Shown: positions 35,793 through 45,466, counted from the stretch's first letter. The stretch is DNA of 64,000 nt from Kordiimonas sp. SCSIO 12603 (GCF_024398035.1 NZ_CP073748.1:3091001-3155000); one strand, 5' to 3'. A program made the numbers and translations. Notes: generated by a model from the sequence alone, not told the origin.

Positions 35793-35981
35793 ATGGTAAA
35801 TACTGTTTCTTCAAATGCTGGAATCCAAGCACGCCCCGCATCCATCAACCTTGATGTAACACCGCAAAGAAAACCCAAGCTAGATATCCAAACCGTGCCA
35901 GAGAGCAAAGTGCGTGTTGAACCAGCCCCAGGTGGATCGGCTGGTCAGGGAAAAGGCCTGAAAATCGATATCAGTGCTTAA
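35793..35981 (+). CDS. Small hypothetical protein, proline-rich and probably disordered
   Basis: A 62-residue open frame starting at ATG 35793, with composition rich in Pro, Ser, Lys and Gly and no predicted membrane segment. It overlaps the stop of the convergent DUF188 gene by 4 bp. The ribosome-binding site is weak (AGAG). No family is recognised, and its status as a real gene rests on codon-like composition and lack of a better explanation in the gap. Confidence 0.4.
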   Translation: MVNTVSSNAGIQARPASINLDVTPQRKPKLDIQTVPESKVRVEPAPGGSAGQGKGLKIDISA

Positions 35982-36433
35982 TGTTGTTTTCGCAGCTGTT
36001 CTTGCGCCCAACTTTCAAGGGCACTTAAAAATCTGGAACGATCTTTCCCGGTAAAGCTAGCGTTATACCCTTTATCTTCCCCCATATCACGAAGCTGAGA
36101 CTTCAGCTCTCTCATGGCAATTGCCATGCCGATATTATCCTCGGTGAAAGGTTTACCACCGTGCCCGATAACAGTAGCGCCTTTTTCGAGACAGCGAGAA
36201 GCCAGTAGAATATCACCTGTTATGCAGATATCACCGTCACCAGCTTTTTCTGCAATCCAATCATCCGCTGCATCAAAACCTTCAGAAACCACCACCTTGT
36301 TGATTTTCGGACCGACAGGAAGCCTAAGCCACTGGTTGCTTACCAAATGCACAACCAGATCATGCCTATAAGCAACCTTTAAAACCTCTTCCTTCACAGG
36401 ACAGGCATCCGCATCAACAAAAATTTCCAGCAT
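35978..36433 (-). CDS. DUF188 (YaiI/YqxD family) protein
   Basis: A 151-residue protein with the family N-terminus IFVDADACPVKEEV, a PIN-like fold with clustered aspartates, VVSEGFDAADDWIAEKAG, and GDICITGDILLASRCLEKGA. The family is widely conserved but its biochemical role is unclear, with nuclease activity suspected from the PIN-like acidic site. It stands alone between two plus-strand genes. Confidence 0.9.
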   Translation of the reverse strand: MLEIFVDADACPVKEEVLKVAYRHDLVVHLVSNQWLRLPVGPKINKVVVSEGFDAADDWIAEKAGDGDICITGDILLASRCLEKGATVIGHGGKPFTEDNIGMAIAMRELKSQLRDMGEDKGYNASFTGKDRSRFLSALESWAQEQLRKQH

Positions 36434-36498
36434 TCATAGGCCTTTATTTTTTTCTAATTATTCGTCAAACTCGCTACAGATTATTAAATGGGATCGCA

Positions 36499-37077
36499 AT
36501 GAAAAACTTTATCTTTATCAGCATTCTGGCAACTCTAATTACGATTACCACGTTAAATAGCCCTCTCGGTGCGCAAGAAGCTCCATCACAACCTGCACAG
36601 CCAGATCAGCAAGCTCAAATCAAAAAATCCATCAACCATATGCTAGCTCGAGCACAGCTCGTTCGGTCCTTAGCAGCTGAGCATCACCTTTACATTCTTG
36701 CAAATAGAGAAGATCAGATCATAAGGCTTATCGAAGATGCCTCGCAAGTAATGGCTTATAATCTTATCTGCGAAGATGAAACCATGGATAATCAGGCGCT
36801 GAATGACATCGCTACCGATGTCACATTCAAAATTGCTGTTATGGCTGGAAAATCAACCATCGCAAAACAGCTAGAGGGCATCAGTCAGCAAATTACTATG
36901 GAATCACGTATGGAACTGGTAGGCGATATGGCAACCACTGTACTAATGTTTGAGGTAGGCAGGCGTCGCGGCCTCTTTGATGCACTCCTAACAGATTTCG
37001 GTAACAAGCGCTTCTGCGCAGGCTTACAAGCGGATGTAAGAAACCGCTATAATGAACTCATTTCCGAGATGGAATAA
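36499..37077 (+). CDS. Exported hypothetical protein
   Basis: 192 residues with a cleavable signal peptide (FIFISILATLITITTLNSPLGAQ). The mature part is largely helical and polar, containing two cysteines (in ICEDE and FCAGL) that could form a disulphide. I do not recognise a family. It has its own hairpin terminator 2 bp after the stop. Confidence 0.65.
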   Translation: MKNFIFISILATLITITTLNSPLGAQEAPSQPAQPDQQAQIKKSINHMLARAQLVRSLAAEHHLYILANREDQIIRLIEDASQVMAYNLICEDETMDNQALNDIATDVTFKIAVMAGKSTIAKQLEGISQQITMESRMELVGDMATTVLMFEVGRRRGLFDALLTDFGNKRFCAGLQADVRNRYNELISEME

Positions 37078-37101
37078 AAAAGGCCGGAAAACCGGCCTTT
37101 T
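37078..37101. terminator. Bidirectional terminator between the exported protein and the monooxygenase
   Basis: Arms AAAAGGCCGG (37078-37087) and CCGGCCTTTT (37092-37101) form a perfect hairpin lying between two convergent genes. It ends both transcripts. Confidence 0.92.
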
Positions 37102-37103
37102 AC

Positions 37104-38567
37104 TTAGGATGTTGCGAATTTATACTCGCTTGGCTTCACCTTCTTCATTTCTTTTCGGAAATTCACAGTCCCTCTCGGCCACAGTGTGAAGATGCGGCCG
37201 TCCTCATCTTTGTACCAGCTTTTACAGCTGCCGTGCCACACGGTACCTTTAAGGTCGTCAAGCAATTTATTGTCAAAAGCTTTTGCAGCTTCTTCTGTTG
37301 GCTCAATCGTTGTGCAGTTTTTCTTCTTCAGCTCATCAAGGCATTTCACAATGTATTTGGCCTGTGCCTCAATGATGAGAATAATACTGTTATGTCCCAG
37401 CCCACTATTGGGCCCAAGCATGGTGAAATAATTTGGAAAACCCGGCATTGTAAGTGTGCGGTGTGCACGGATACCATCCTTGAAATATTCACTTAGCTTC
37501 AAACCGTCTCGCCCAATTACTTCCTGACTATCGAACAAACTGAAAGGCTTGAAACCAGTGGCATAAATAATGGTATCCACCTTGCGGCTTTTTCCTTCTG
37601 TCGAGGTAATGCCTTTGGGTGTTATCTTAGCCACGCCTTCGGTAATCAGTTCCACATTATCTCGCTGAAGTGCTGGATAAAAAGTATTAGAAGCAAGAAT
37701 ACGTTTACAGCCCACTGGGAAATCTGGCGTTAGCTTCGCACGTAATTCAGGGTCTGGTACTTGCTCTTCCAGATGCTTCATTGCCATTTTCTTCGAATAA
37801 TTCGCAATCCATTTATTGCCCCGGAACATCGGGAAACGCATTTCAAAAAGCGAATAGATAAACAAGCGGTGCAATTTTGCTCTGAGCGGAGATTTTTTAA
37901 ACTGCTCTTTTTTCTCTTCAGGATATTCCATATCTTCCCGCGGCATCACCCAGTTTGGTGTGCGCTGGTAAACATCCAGATGTTTCACCTTATCTACGAT
38001 TTTCGGGATAATCTGCAAAGCACTCGCTGCGGTACCGATAATAGCAACATTTTTGCCAGTCAGATCATGGTCATGGTTCCATGCAGCAGAATGGTAGCTT
38101 ACCCCGTCAAATTTCTCATGCCCCGGGATATCCGGATAATTGGGAATATGAAGGCCACCAATACAGCTAACAACAAAATCAAATGTTTCTTTGTTGCCGT
38201 TTTTAAATTCCAGATGCCATGCGCCTTCCTTGAATTCTGAATGGACCAGTTCATGCCCCGGCACGAAATAATCATAAAGGCCATATTCTTTTGCAACACC
38301 AAGGCAATATTCTTGAATTTCACCACCTGGCGAGAAAACTTTGCTCCAGTCAGCTTTTGGGGCAAAGCTGTAACTGTATAGGTGTGAAGGAACATCACAG
38401 GCTACACCGGGATAGGTATTGTCGCGCCATGTACCACCAATTTCATCGGCTTTATCGAACATTTTAATGTTCGTGTACCCAGCTTCTTTCAGCTTGATAG
38501 CCATACACATGCCAGAAAAACCAGCACCTATAATCGCAACCCTTGGCGATGCATTTCTGTTTTGCAT
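37104..38567 (-). CDS. Flavin-containing monooxygenase of the Baeyer-Villiger type
   Basis: An FAD/NADPH oxygenase of 487 residues. The FAD fold is VAIIGAGFSGMCMAIKL at the N-terminus and the second nucleotide-binding site is NVAIIGTAASALQ (about 175). Between them lies FDGVSYHSAAWN, which matches the Baeyer-Villiger fingerprint FxGxxxHxxxW, with Asn instead of the usual Pro/Asp at the next position. These enzymes insert oxygen next to ketones or oxidise heteroatoms; the substrate is unknown. A promoter candidate lies upstream, and the divergent gene is a VOC protein. Confidence 0.9.
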   Translation of the reverse strand: MQNRNASPRVAIIGAGFSGMCMAIKLKEAGYTNIKMFDKADEIGGTWRDNTYPGVACDVPSHLYSYSFAPKADWSKVFSPGGEIQEYCLGVAKEYGLYDYFVPGHELVHSEFKEGAWHLEFKNGNKETFDFVVSCIGGLHIPNYPDIPGHEKFDGVSYHSAAWNHDHDLTGKNVAIIGTAASALQIIPKIVDKVKHLDVYQRTPNWVMPREDMEYPEEKKEQFKKSPLRAKLHRLFIYSLFEMRFPMFRGNKWIANYSKKMAMKHLEEQVPDPELRAKLTPDFPVGCKRILASNTFYPALQRDNVELITEGVAKITPKGITSTEGKSRKVDTIIYATGFKPFSLFDSQEVIGRDGLKLSEYFKDGIRAHRTLTMPGFPNYFTMLGPNSGLGHNSIILIIEAQAKYIVKCLDELKKKNCTTIEPTEEAAKAFDNKLLDDLKGTVWHGSCKSWYKDEDGRIFTLWPRGTVNFRKEMKKVKPSEYKFATS

Positions 38568-38619
38568 GTTTTACTCCCCGGAAACGCTGCAAAGCATTTT
38601 AATTGATTCCATTAAATTT

Positions 38620-38648
38620 ATAAAGCCTATTATAAACATTAATGTCAA
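38620..38648 (-). promoter_or_regulatory. Candidate promoter of the monooxygenase gene
   Basis: On the minus strand a perfect TTGACA (38648-38643) is followed after 17 bases by CTTTAT (38625-38620), or after 18 bases by TTTATA. The gene starts about 50 bp downstream. Confidence 0.5.
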
Positions 38649-38755
38649 TAAGAGATTTCCAATACTGACACTTTCCGTCAGCTGAACTGAATGCAGGTTA
38701 TTTACATATGCCTGTACAGCCCCCTAAACTTCCTCTTCAAACAAACTAATGCATA

Positions 38756-38770
38756 TTTACGTAACGTAAA
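38756..38770. promoter_or_regulatory. Perfect palindrome before the VOC gene, possible operator
   Basis: TTTACGTAACGTAAA has 7-bp arms around one central base, 20 bp upstream of the VOC start codon. Its position between the divergent VOC and monooxygenase genes suggests a regulator site. No regulator gene is adjacent. Confidence 0.5.
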
Positions 38771-38789
38771 GTGATTGAAGGGGGATTTT

Positions 38790-39185
38790 ATGTTTGATCA
38801 TTTAAGTACCTATGCAACTGACTATGAGAAAACCAAGGCTTTTTATGAAACTGCTTTCAAGGCACTTGGCCATAGCATCCAAACAGAAATGAAAGCTGAT
38901 TGGGATCAGGATTTTCCCGGGCGCCGTATGTGTGCTTTCGGACCGGAAGGTAAACCTGCATACTGGATTATAGAGGTGAAGGAGCCTGTCTCTCCCCGTC
39001 ATATCGCCTTTTCAGCCAACAATCGCTCGAGCGTATCCTCGTTTTATGAAGCTGCCTTATCTGCTGGAGGCAAAGATAACGGTGCACCTGGACCTCGTCC
39101 CATGTATCACGAGCACTATTTTGGCGCTTTCGTGTTTGACCCAGACGGCAACAATATCGAAGCGGTATGCCATATACCTGAATAA
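38790..39185 (+). CDS. VOC (glyoxalase/dioxygenase fold) family protein
   Basis: A 131-residue single VOC domain with the N-terminus FDHLSTYATDYEKTKAFYETAF (given here as its parts FDHLS and KTKAFYE), and C-terminal DPDGNNIEAVCH, whose E would bind a metal in VOC enzymes. The ATG at 38790 has GAAGGGGG upstream. Function cannot be deduced, since VOC proteins cover glyoxalases, dioxygenases and resistance proteins. Confidence 0.85.
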   Translation: MFDHLSTYATDYEKTKAFYETAFKALGHSIQTEMKADWDQDFPGRRMCAFGPEGKPAYWIIEVKEPVSPRHIAFSANNRSSVSSFYEAALSAGGKDNGAPGPRPMYHEHYFGAFVFDPDGNNIEAVCHIPE

Positions 39186-39279
39186 GATAATTTCAGATTA
39201 AACTACCTATACAAAAAACTTGAAGCCTATCCGATTAATCTGCACTATCAGAATCATTCTCAGGTTAATCGGATCAGAA

Positions 39280-39999
39280 ATGTTGCTCAGTTATTTTAAA
39301 GCAATTTCTCAAATCGTGCTTATCGCCTTCCTAAGCTTCCAGTCTTATAGATTGGATGCTCAGGAAGCCACGCATGCTATCCGAGTAGTGTCCGGCGGTT
39401 ATGAAGCCATAGAAGCCGATAGAACCCAGAAACCCATAGCTGGCCCAAGAACTGATGCAGTTAAAAGCTTCCTTAAATCAAAAGGGCTGGATCTGGATAT
39501 TGAAACCATGCTCTGGAGCCGAGCTTATAATCTTACTGAAAACACAGAAGATGTCTTAATCTATCCCTTAACCAGAACCACTCCTCGGGAAGATCAATTT
39601 ATCTGGATTAAGAAAATTGATGAACACCGCTTCAACTTACTCGGCCACGTTGGGGCCAACCCAAACCAACTCAGTAAAGCCGAGATTACTTCTGGCAAAT
39701 ATTTTGCGGTGTGCGAGACCAACACCAGCAATTGCCAGATGCTGCTGGAATTTGGCTTTAAAGAAGAAAACATCTTTAGAGTAAGCGGCATTGAAGTTGA
39801 CCGTGTGGTTCAACTACTCGCGGAAGGACGTGCCAGTTTCATGATGGAAAACTGGGGTATCGTGAAGAGAATTATGGACCGATCACCGGAGCTGCAAGGC
39901 ATGATCGTTCGAGTTCACGACATTGAAGTAGTTCAGGGTGATTATCTAGCTGCAAAGCAGCTATCTGTCGGCGCTAAGGAAAAACTGGATTTAGAATAA
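39280..39999 (+). CDS. Exported substrate-binding-like protein (SBP_bac_3 family fold)
   Basis: 239 residues from the ATG at 39280 with an N-terminal signal (SYFKAISQIVLIAFLSFQS). The body resembles the periplasmic amino-acid-binding protein fold (FAVCETNTSNCQMLLEFGF, VVQLLAEGRASFMMENWG), as used by stand-alone SBP-like sensors. No ABC permease or ATPase lies nearby, so it may serve a distant transporter or another role. A longer reading from TTG 39220 is less likely. It converges with a hypothetical gene 3 bp downstream. Confidence 0.75.
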   Translation: MLLSYFKAISQIVLIAFLSFQSYRLDAQEATHAIRVVSGGYEAIEADRTQKPIAGPRTDAVKSFLKSKGLDLDIETMLWSRAYNLTENTEDVLIYPLTRTTPREDQFIWIKKIDEHRFNLLGHVGANPNQLSKAEITSGKYFAVCETNTSNCQMLLEFGFKEENIFRVSGIEVDRVVQLLAEGRASFMMENWGIVKRIMDRSPELQGMIVRVHDIEVVQGDYLAAKQLSVGAKEKLDLE

Positions 40000-40002
40000 T
40001 AT

Positions 40003-40317
40003 CTAACCAAAAGCTGGTACATCGCGCTTCATATCAGGCTCTTCATGAATGAAGGTTATCGCAATCGTGCCTTTTATTTCTTTGCCCTTCGGTAACGGTA
40101 CTTCAGCGATATGAGGTGTAAAATCACATCCTTCCAATTTAGATAGAAAACTCGTCAGGCCTTCGTAAGGGATCTCAAATGCGATTGACGCTGCAACATT
40201 AGAAAAAAGCTGGTGTCCAGAAACCCATCCATCAGAACTATTTACAGCATCCACCAGATCGCTAATTGCCTGATTTCGCTCACGCTTAGTATATATCTCT
40301 ATCTTCAGAAGGCTCAT
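40003..40317 (-). CDS. Hypothetical protein, 104 residues
   Basis: A small soluble protein starting at ATG 40317. No signal peptide or membrane segment is seen. Its alternating beta/helix pattern (LLKIEIYTKRER, then ASIAFEIPYEGL, then TIAITFIHEE) suggests a ferredoxin-like fold, but no family is recognised. It converges with the substrate-binding-like gene. Confidence 0.55.
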   Translation of the reverse strand: MSLLKIEIYTKRERNQAISDLVDAVNSSDGWVSGHQLFSNVAASIAFEIPYEGLTSFLSKLEGCDFTPHIAEVPLPKGKEIKGTIAITFIHEEPDMKRDVPAFG

Positions 40318-40430
40318 ACATATCCTTTAGATCAGCATAAGATAAACTCTTTAACAGCCAGCAATTTCTAGCTTCTCCAACTCTATATTGTTTGTTAACT
40401 CTTAGCTAGGGAACTTGGAGGACAAAATAT

Positions 40431-43400
40431 ATGAACGTGAAGCAGTGGCAGTTTTGGGTGGATCGCGGCGGTACTTTTACAGATGTGGTAGCACACCACC
40501 CGGAAGGTCAGCTTACAAGCCATAAATATCTTTCCGAAAATCCGGAACGCTATGAAGATGCTGCCGTGTTTGCCATGCGCGAAATTATGAAAGTTCCTGA
40601 AGAAACCCCTTTTCCTTCCGATCAGGTTGCCTGCATTAAAATGGGCACAACTGTTGCCACCAACGCACTGCTGGAGCGTGAAGGCGAGCCCACACTGCTT
40701 TTGATCACCAAGGGCTTCAAGGATGCCCTGCTGATTGGACAGCAACACCGGGCAGATTTATTCGCTCTAAACCCTACACGCCCACAGCCGCTTTATTCTC
40801 ATGTCATAGAAACTGAAGAAAGAGTTGACGCACACGGTGAAATCATCACGGAGCTGGACGAGACCTCTGTTCGCGTCTCGCTACAGGCTGCATATTCAAA
40901 AGGCATACGAAGCGTCGCTATTGTTTTCATGCATGGATACCGCTTCCCCGGTCACGAAAAAGCAGCGGCAAAAATCGCATCAGATATGGGTTTCACTCAG
41001 GTGTCTACAAGCCACCAAGTAAGCCAACTGATGAAACTTGTCTCTCGTGGTGACACTACCGTGGCTGACGCTTACCTGTCCCCCATTCTCCGCCATTATG
41101 TAAGCAAAGTGAAAAAAGCTGTTGGCGATACGCCACTCTATTTCATGCAATCAAATGGTGGCCTGGCTTCTGCGGATAGTTTTGAAGGAAAAGACGCCGT
41201 TCTTTCAGGCCCAGCGGGCGGCATAGTCGGTGCCGCAAAATCTGGCGAACGTGCCAATGAAAAGCATCTGCTTGGTTTTGACATGGGCGGCACATCTACA
41301 GATGTAAGCCATTATGCTGGCGAGTATGAACGTGTTCTGGATACCGTTGTTGCCGGCGTTCGCATGACAGTTCCCATGATGGATATCCATACGGTTGCCG
41401 CAGGCGGTGGCTCTATTTGCCAATTCTCTCAAGGCCGTTTCCTTGTTGGTCCTGCTTCAGCTGGCGCTAATCCCGGTCCTGCAGCATATGGCAGAGGCGG
41501 CCCAGTAACAGTTACAGACTGTAACGTTGCTATCGGCAAACTTCAGCCAGACTTATTTCCAAATGTATTTGGTGAAGACGGTAAACAACCTTTGGATACT
41601 GCAGCCGCGCGTTCTGGCCTAAAGGCAATCGCTCAGCAGATCAAAGCTGAAACTGGCCAAGAACTGACAATAGAAAATGTAGCCGAAGGCTTCTTGGCTG
41701 TTGCCGTCGAACATATGGCACGTGCAATCAAAAAGGTATCCGTGGAACGCGGACACGATATCAAAAACCACGCCCTTCTATCCTTTGGCGGTGCTGGCGG
41801 GCAGCACGCATGCTTAGTTGCCAGCGCGCTAGGGATTGATACAGTCGTGATACCACCCTTCTCCGGCGTGCTTTCAGCACTAGGTATGGGGCTCGCTTCT
41901 CAAACCACGATCACTGAAAGAGCGCTAGAATGCCTTCTGACGGAAGAAGCCACCCTTAATTTCGCTGTAGAAGAACTAACTGAAGCCGTATCAAATAAAC
42001 TAGCTGATCAAGGTGTTCTGAAGAAAACCCAAAGCCACAGGCTAACCATTCATGCCAAATATGAAGGAAGCGACAGCACGTTAGCGGTTCCTTTTGGAAA
42101 CCATAGTGATATGCAAACAGCGTTTGAAACCGCTCATAAACAGCAATTTGGCTTCCTTGATAAAGACCGTGCTATTATCGCTCAAGCTCTTGAAGCTGAA
42201 GCATCCGGCGGTGAAAGCACATCTGCGCTCAACATTCGTGCTTCAGGAAATTGCACCACCGCACTCGATGAGAGGCAGGTTTACATGAGCGGAAAGGAAC
42301 GTGAGACCAGCATTTTTCATAAGGAAAGCCTTCAACCGAACCATCCTGTTTCTGGGCCTGCAATCATTCTCGAAAATGGTGGCACAACTATTGTGGAACC
42401 TAACTGGACTGCTACGCTTGAGGAAAATGATACTCTGAAGCTCACTAAAACAGGGGAAAGCAAAAAACAACATCAGGTCAGCGATACGCCAGATCCAATT
42501 CTTCTGGAGATTTTCAACAACCTCTTCATGTCGGTTGCCGAAGAAATGGGTGGTGTGCTCGCAAAGACTGCTCAATCGGTAAATGTGAAAGAACGCTTGG
42601 ATTTCTCCTGTGCCGTATTTGATAAAACTGGCAACTTGATCGCCAATGCACCTCATATGCCCGTGCACTTAGGCAGTATGGGAGAAAGCGTAATCGCTAT
42701 TCTGAGGGCCCGTGCAGGTACCATCAAACCCGGTGATGTTTTCATGGTTAATGATCCATATGCTGGCGGCACCCATCTGCCCGACATCACAGTTATTACA
42801 CCTGTGTTCCTTGATGAAACCCGTAAGCACCCATCATTCTTTGTAGCGTCTCGTGGCCACCATGCAGATATTGGCGGTATCAGCCCTGGTTCTATGCCAC
42901 CAAACTCACAAACCATTCAGGAAGAAGGCATTCGGTTCACAAACTTCGAACTCGTGAAAGAAGGTGAGTTTCAAGAAGCGACTACGAAAGAAGCCCTTGC
43001 ATCGGGACCCTATCCAGCACGTAATATTGAACAAAACCTTGCCGACCTGAAAGCCCAGATTGCCGCTAACACCAAAGGCATGTCGCAGGTTATAGCTCTT
43101 GTGAAAAACTTTGGTGAAGATGTAGTTGATAACTATATGGGCCACGTTCAAAATAACGCGGAAGAAGCCGTCAGACGTGTAATCGCTGACCTTAAAGACG
43201 GCAGTTACAGCTACCCAATGGATTGTGGTGGTACCATCAAGGTTTCAATTACAGCCGATAAATCCACCCGTTCCGCCATCGTTGACTTTACTGGCACCAG
43301 CAAACAGTTGGATGGCAATTTCAATGCCCCTCTTGCCGTTACCAAAGCGGCAGTACTTTATGTTTTCCGCACACTCACTGGTGCTGATATTCCGCTAAAC

Positions 43401-44021
43401 GCAGGCTGCCTGAAGCCAATTAAACTAATCGTTCCACAAGGCTCTATGTTGAACCCTATTTACCCAGCCGCTGTTGTCGCAGGCAACGTAGAGACAAGCC
43501 AAGCAGTTACTAATGCCTTGTTCCTAGCAACAAATGCTGTCGCAGCCTCTCAAGGAACCATGAATAATTTCACCTTTGGAAATGATACCTATCAATATTA
43601 TGAAACAATCGCTGGCGGCACAGGCGCTGGACAAGGCTTTGGCGGCACCGCAGCGATCCAAAGCCATATGACCAACAGCCGCTTAACTGATCCTGAAGTA
43701 TTGGAATGGCGGTACCCAGTAAGACTCCTTGAATTTTCAGTAAGAGAAAACAGCGGCGGCAAAGGTAAATTCACAGGAGGGAACGGCGCCAGACGTATCA
43801 TAGAATTTATGGAACCAATGGAAGCTTCCATGCTTTCAAGCCACCGCATTAAAGGAGCCCCCGGCCTAAACGGAGGTGACCCCGGCGAAATTGGCTCCAC
43901 CATAGTTCACCGTAGAGATGGCACCACAGTGACATTTAATGCATCCGATAGTGCAGCACTAGAAGCCGGTGATATTATTGAAATCAATACACCTGGTGGA
44001 GGCGGTTACGGCTCTTATTGA
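40431..44021 (+). CDS. 5-oxoprolinase / N-methylhydantoinase (HyuA-HyuB fusion)
   Basis: A 1196-residue fused hydantoinase. The HyuA half (1 to about 690) has the actin-like ATPase motifs WVDRGGTFTDVVAHHP, GTTVATNALLERE and GFDMGGTSTDVS. The HyuB half (about 700-1190) begins DPILLEIFNNLFMSVAEE and has HLGSMGESV and NDPYAGGTHLPDITV. The fusion of both halves in one chain is the OplA arrangement, which opens 5-oxoproline with ATP to glutamate. Hydantoin-type substrates are the alternative. GGAGG precedes the ATG. It is the first gene of a run with a P450 and a GMC oxidoreductase downstream. Confidence 0.9.
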   Translation: MNVKQWQFWVDRGGTFTDVVAHHPEGQLTSHKYLSENPERYEDAAVFAMREIMKVPEETPFPSDQVACIKMGTTVATNALLEREGEPTLLLITKGFKDALLIGQQHRADLFALNPTRPQPLYSHVIETEERVDAHGEIITELDETSVRVSLQAAYSKGIRSVAIVFMHGYRFPGHEKAAAKIASDMGFTQVSTSHQVSQLMKLVSRGDTTVADAYLSPILRHYVSKVKKAVGDTPLYFMQSNGGLASADSFEGKDAVLSGPAGGIVGAAKSGERANEKHLLGFDMGGTSTDVSHYAGEYERVLDTVVAGVRMTVPMMDIHTVAAGGGSICQFSQGRFLVGPASAGANPGPAAYGRGGPVTVTDCNVAIGKLQPDLFPNVFGEDGKQPLDTAAARSGLKAIAQQIKAETGQELTIENVAEGFLAVAVEHMARAIKKVSVERGHDIKNHALLSFGGAGGQHACLVASALGIDTVVIPPFSGVLSALGMGLASQTTITERALECLLTEEATLNFAVEELTEAVSNKLADQGVLKKTQSHRLTIHAKYEGSDSTLAVPFGNHSDMQTAFETAHKQQFGFLDKDRAIIAQALEAEASGGESTSALNIRASGNCTTALDERQVYMSGKERETSIFHKESLQPNHPVSGPAIILENGGTTIVEPNWTATLEENDTLKLTKTGESKKQHQVSDTPDPILLEIFNNLFMSVAEEMGGVLAKTAQSVNVKERLDFSCAVFDKTGNLIANAPHMPVHLGSMGESVIAILRARAGTIKPGDVFMVNDPYAGGTHLPDITVITPVFLDETRKHPSFFVASRGHHADIGGISPGSMPPNSQTIQEEGIRFTNFELVKEGEFQEATTKEALASGPYPARNIEQNLADLKAQIAANTKGMSQVIALVKNFGEDVVDNYMGHVQNNAEEAVRRVIADLKDGSYSYPMDCGGTIKVSITADKSTRSAIVDFTGTSKQLDGNFNAPLAVTKAAVLYVFRTLTGADIPLNAGCLKPIKLIVPQGSMLNPIYPAAVVAGNVETSQAVTNALFLATNAVAASQGTMNNFTFGNDTYQYYETIAGGTGAGQGFGGTAAIQSHMTNSRLTDPEVLEWRYPVRLLEFSVRENSGGKGKFTGGNGARRIIEFMEPMEASMLSSHRIKGAPGLNGGDPGEIGSTIVHRRDGTTVTFNASDSAALEAGDIIEINTPGGGGYGSY

Positions 44022-44107
44022 TAAAACAATCAATAAGATTGACTCCCCCAATTTGCAGCGATACTCTTTTCACTTGGAAGGGTAAAATTTCTGTTCTGGG
44101 GGAGCCT

Positions 44108-45466
44108 ATGTCACAGACAGCTCATATAGACGACACCACAAAAACTGCACGCCTTGAAGATATTCCAGGCGATGAGGGTATGCCGTTTTTCGGCCACACC
44201 TTCTGGCTTCTCAGGGACCCTGAAGGTTTCGGGAACACCATGCGTGAAAGGTTCGGCGATACATACCGCACCAATACATTCTTCAAACGTTCAGTAAATT
44301 TCTTTGGCGCAGACGCCAACCAATTTGTTTTGATGGATAAAGGGCACAACTTTTCCAGTGAAAAAGGATGGGGGCGTTTTCTGGAAAGGCTGTTTCCACG
44401 TGGGTTGATGTTGTTGGACTTTGATGAACACAAAGCCCACAGGCATATTATGGCAGCGGCTTTTAAAACCGGCCCTATGAAAGGATATCTGGAACGCCTA
44501 AACGCAGATATGCCCGCGCGCATCGCCAAATGGGGAAAGAAAGAAAGCTTCCATTTCTACCCTGCCATCAAACAGCTTTCCCTTGATATGGCTACCACTG
44601 TTTTCTTCGGGCTTGAACCCGGCAAGCAAACAGAAAAGGTCAATAAAGCACTTACAGATATGGTTTCCGCTTCAATAGGTTTGGTCCGTGTACCTATCCC
44701 TGGCACAGCTATGTGGGCTGGCGTTCAGGGGCGGAAATATATGATCCAATTCTTGAAAGACCTCATCCCCTCCCGCAGAAACTCTGACGCGTCGGATCTG
44801 TTTACACAGCTCTGTAAAGCCGAAGACGAAAACGGGAATACCTTCACTGATCAGGAAATCATCGATCATATGATTTTTTTATGGATGGCCGCACACGATA
44901 CCATCACAAGCAGCGTCACAACGATGGTCTATCAGTTGGGTAAAAACCCGGACTGGCAAGAGAAATTGAGAAACGAGATTTCTGAGCTAGGCATCAATGA
45001 CGGTACTTTACCATACGCACTTATGAACAAGTTGGTTCTGAATGAATATGCCTTCAAGGAAGCATTACGGATGAATCCTCCTGTACCGGGAATACCTAGA
45101 GAAACTGTTCGAGAAGTTGAATGGCAAGGTCATAAAATCCCAGTTGGCACACCAATTGGTATAAGCCCGACAGCCACCCATAGAGACCCTGCGATATGGC
45201 CTGAACCTAACAAGTTTGACCCAATGCGCTTTTCACCAGAAGGTGGCGTAAAAGAACGGCACAAATTCGCCTGGGTACCATTTGGCGGTGGTGCTCATAT
45301 GTGCGTTGGACTCCACTTTGCCTACATGCAGGCCAAAGTGATTATGACCCATCTGTTGCCAAACTATGAAATCGTATTAGCTGATGATTATACAACTGAG
45401 TTCCAAGTAATGCCGCTTATGAAACCAGTAGACGGCCTGCCAGTTAAATTAAAAGCGATTAAATAA
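44108..45466 (+). CDS. Cytochrome P450
   Basis: A soluble heme monooxygenase of 452 residues from the ATG at 44108 (GGGGGAGCC upstream). Visible P450 signatures are the I-helix AAHDTITSS, where the acid/threonine pair activates oxygen, the K-helix ExxR in FKEALRMNPP, and the heme-binding loop FGGGAHMCVG with the axial C399. Hydrophobic stretches at the N-terminus are absent, so it is not membrane-anchored. The substrate is unknown; terpenes, fatty acids and steroids are all possible. The GMC gene starts 1 bp after its stop. Confidence 0.93.
   Translation: MSQTAHIDDTTKTARLEDIPGDEGMPFFGHTFWLLRDPEGFGNTMRERFGDTYRTNTFFKRSVNFFGADANQFVLMDKGHNFSSEKGWGRFLERLFPRGLMLLDFDEHKAHRHIMAAAFKTGPMKGYLERLNADMPARIAKWGKKESFHFYPAIKQLSLDMATTVFFGLEPGKQTEKVNKALTDMVSASIGLVRVPIPGTAMWAGVQGRKYMIQFLKDLIPSRRNSDASDLFTQLCKAEDENGNTFTDQEIIDHMIFLWMAAHDTITSSVTTMVYQLGKNPDWQEKLRNEISELGINDGTLPYALMNKLVLNEYAFKEALRMNPPVPGIPRETVREVEWQGHKIPVGTPIGISPTATHRDPAIWPEPNKFDPMRFSPEGGVKERHKFAWVPFGGGAHMCVGLHFAYMQAKVIMTHLLPNYEIVLADDYTTEFQVMPLMKPVDGLPVKLKAIK

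Noticed and set aside
39220-39279. N-terminal extension of the substrate-binding-like protein from TTG 39220
   Set aside because: The ATG at 39280 places the signal peptide directly at the N-terminus; the extension is not needed.
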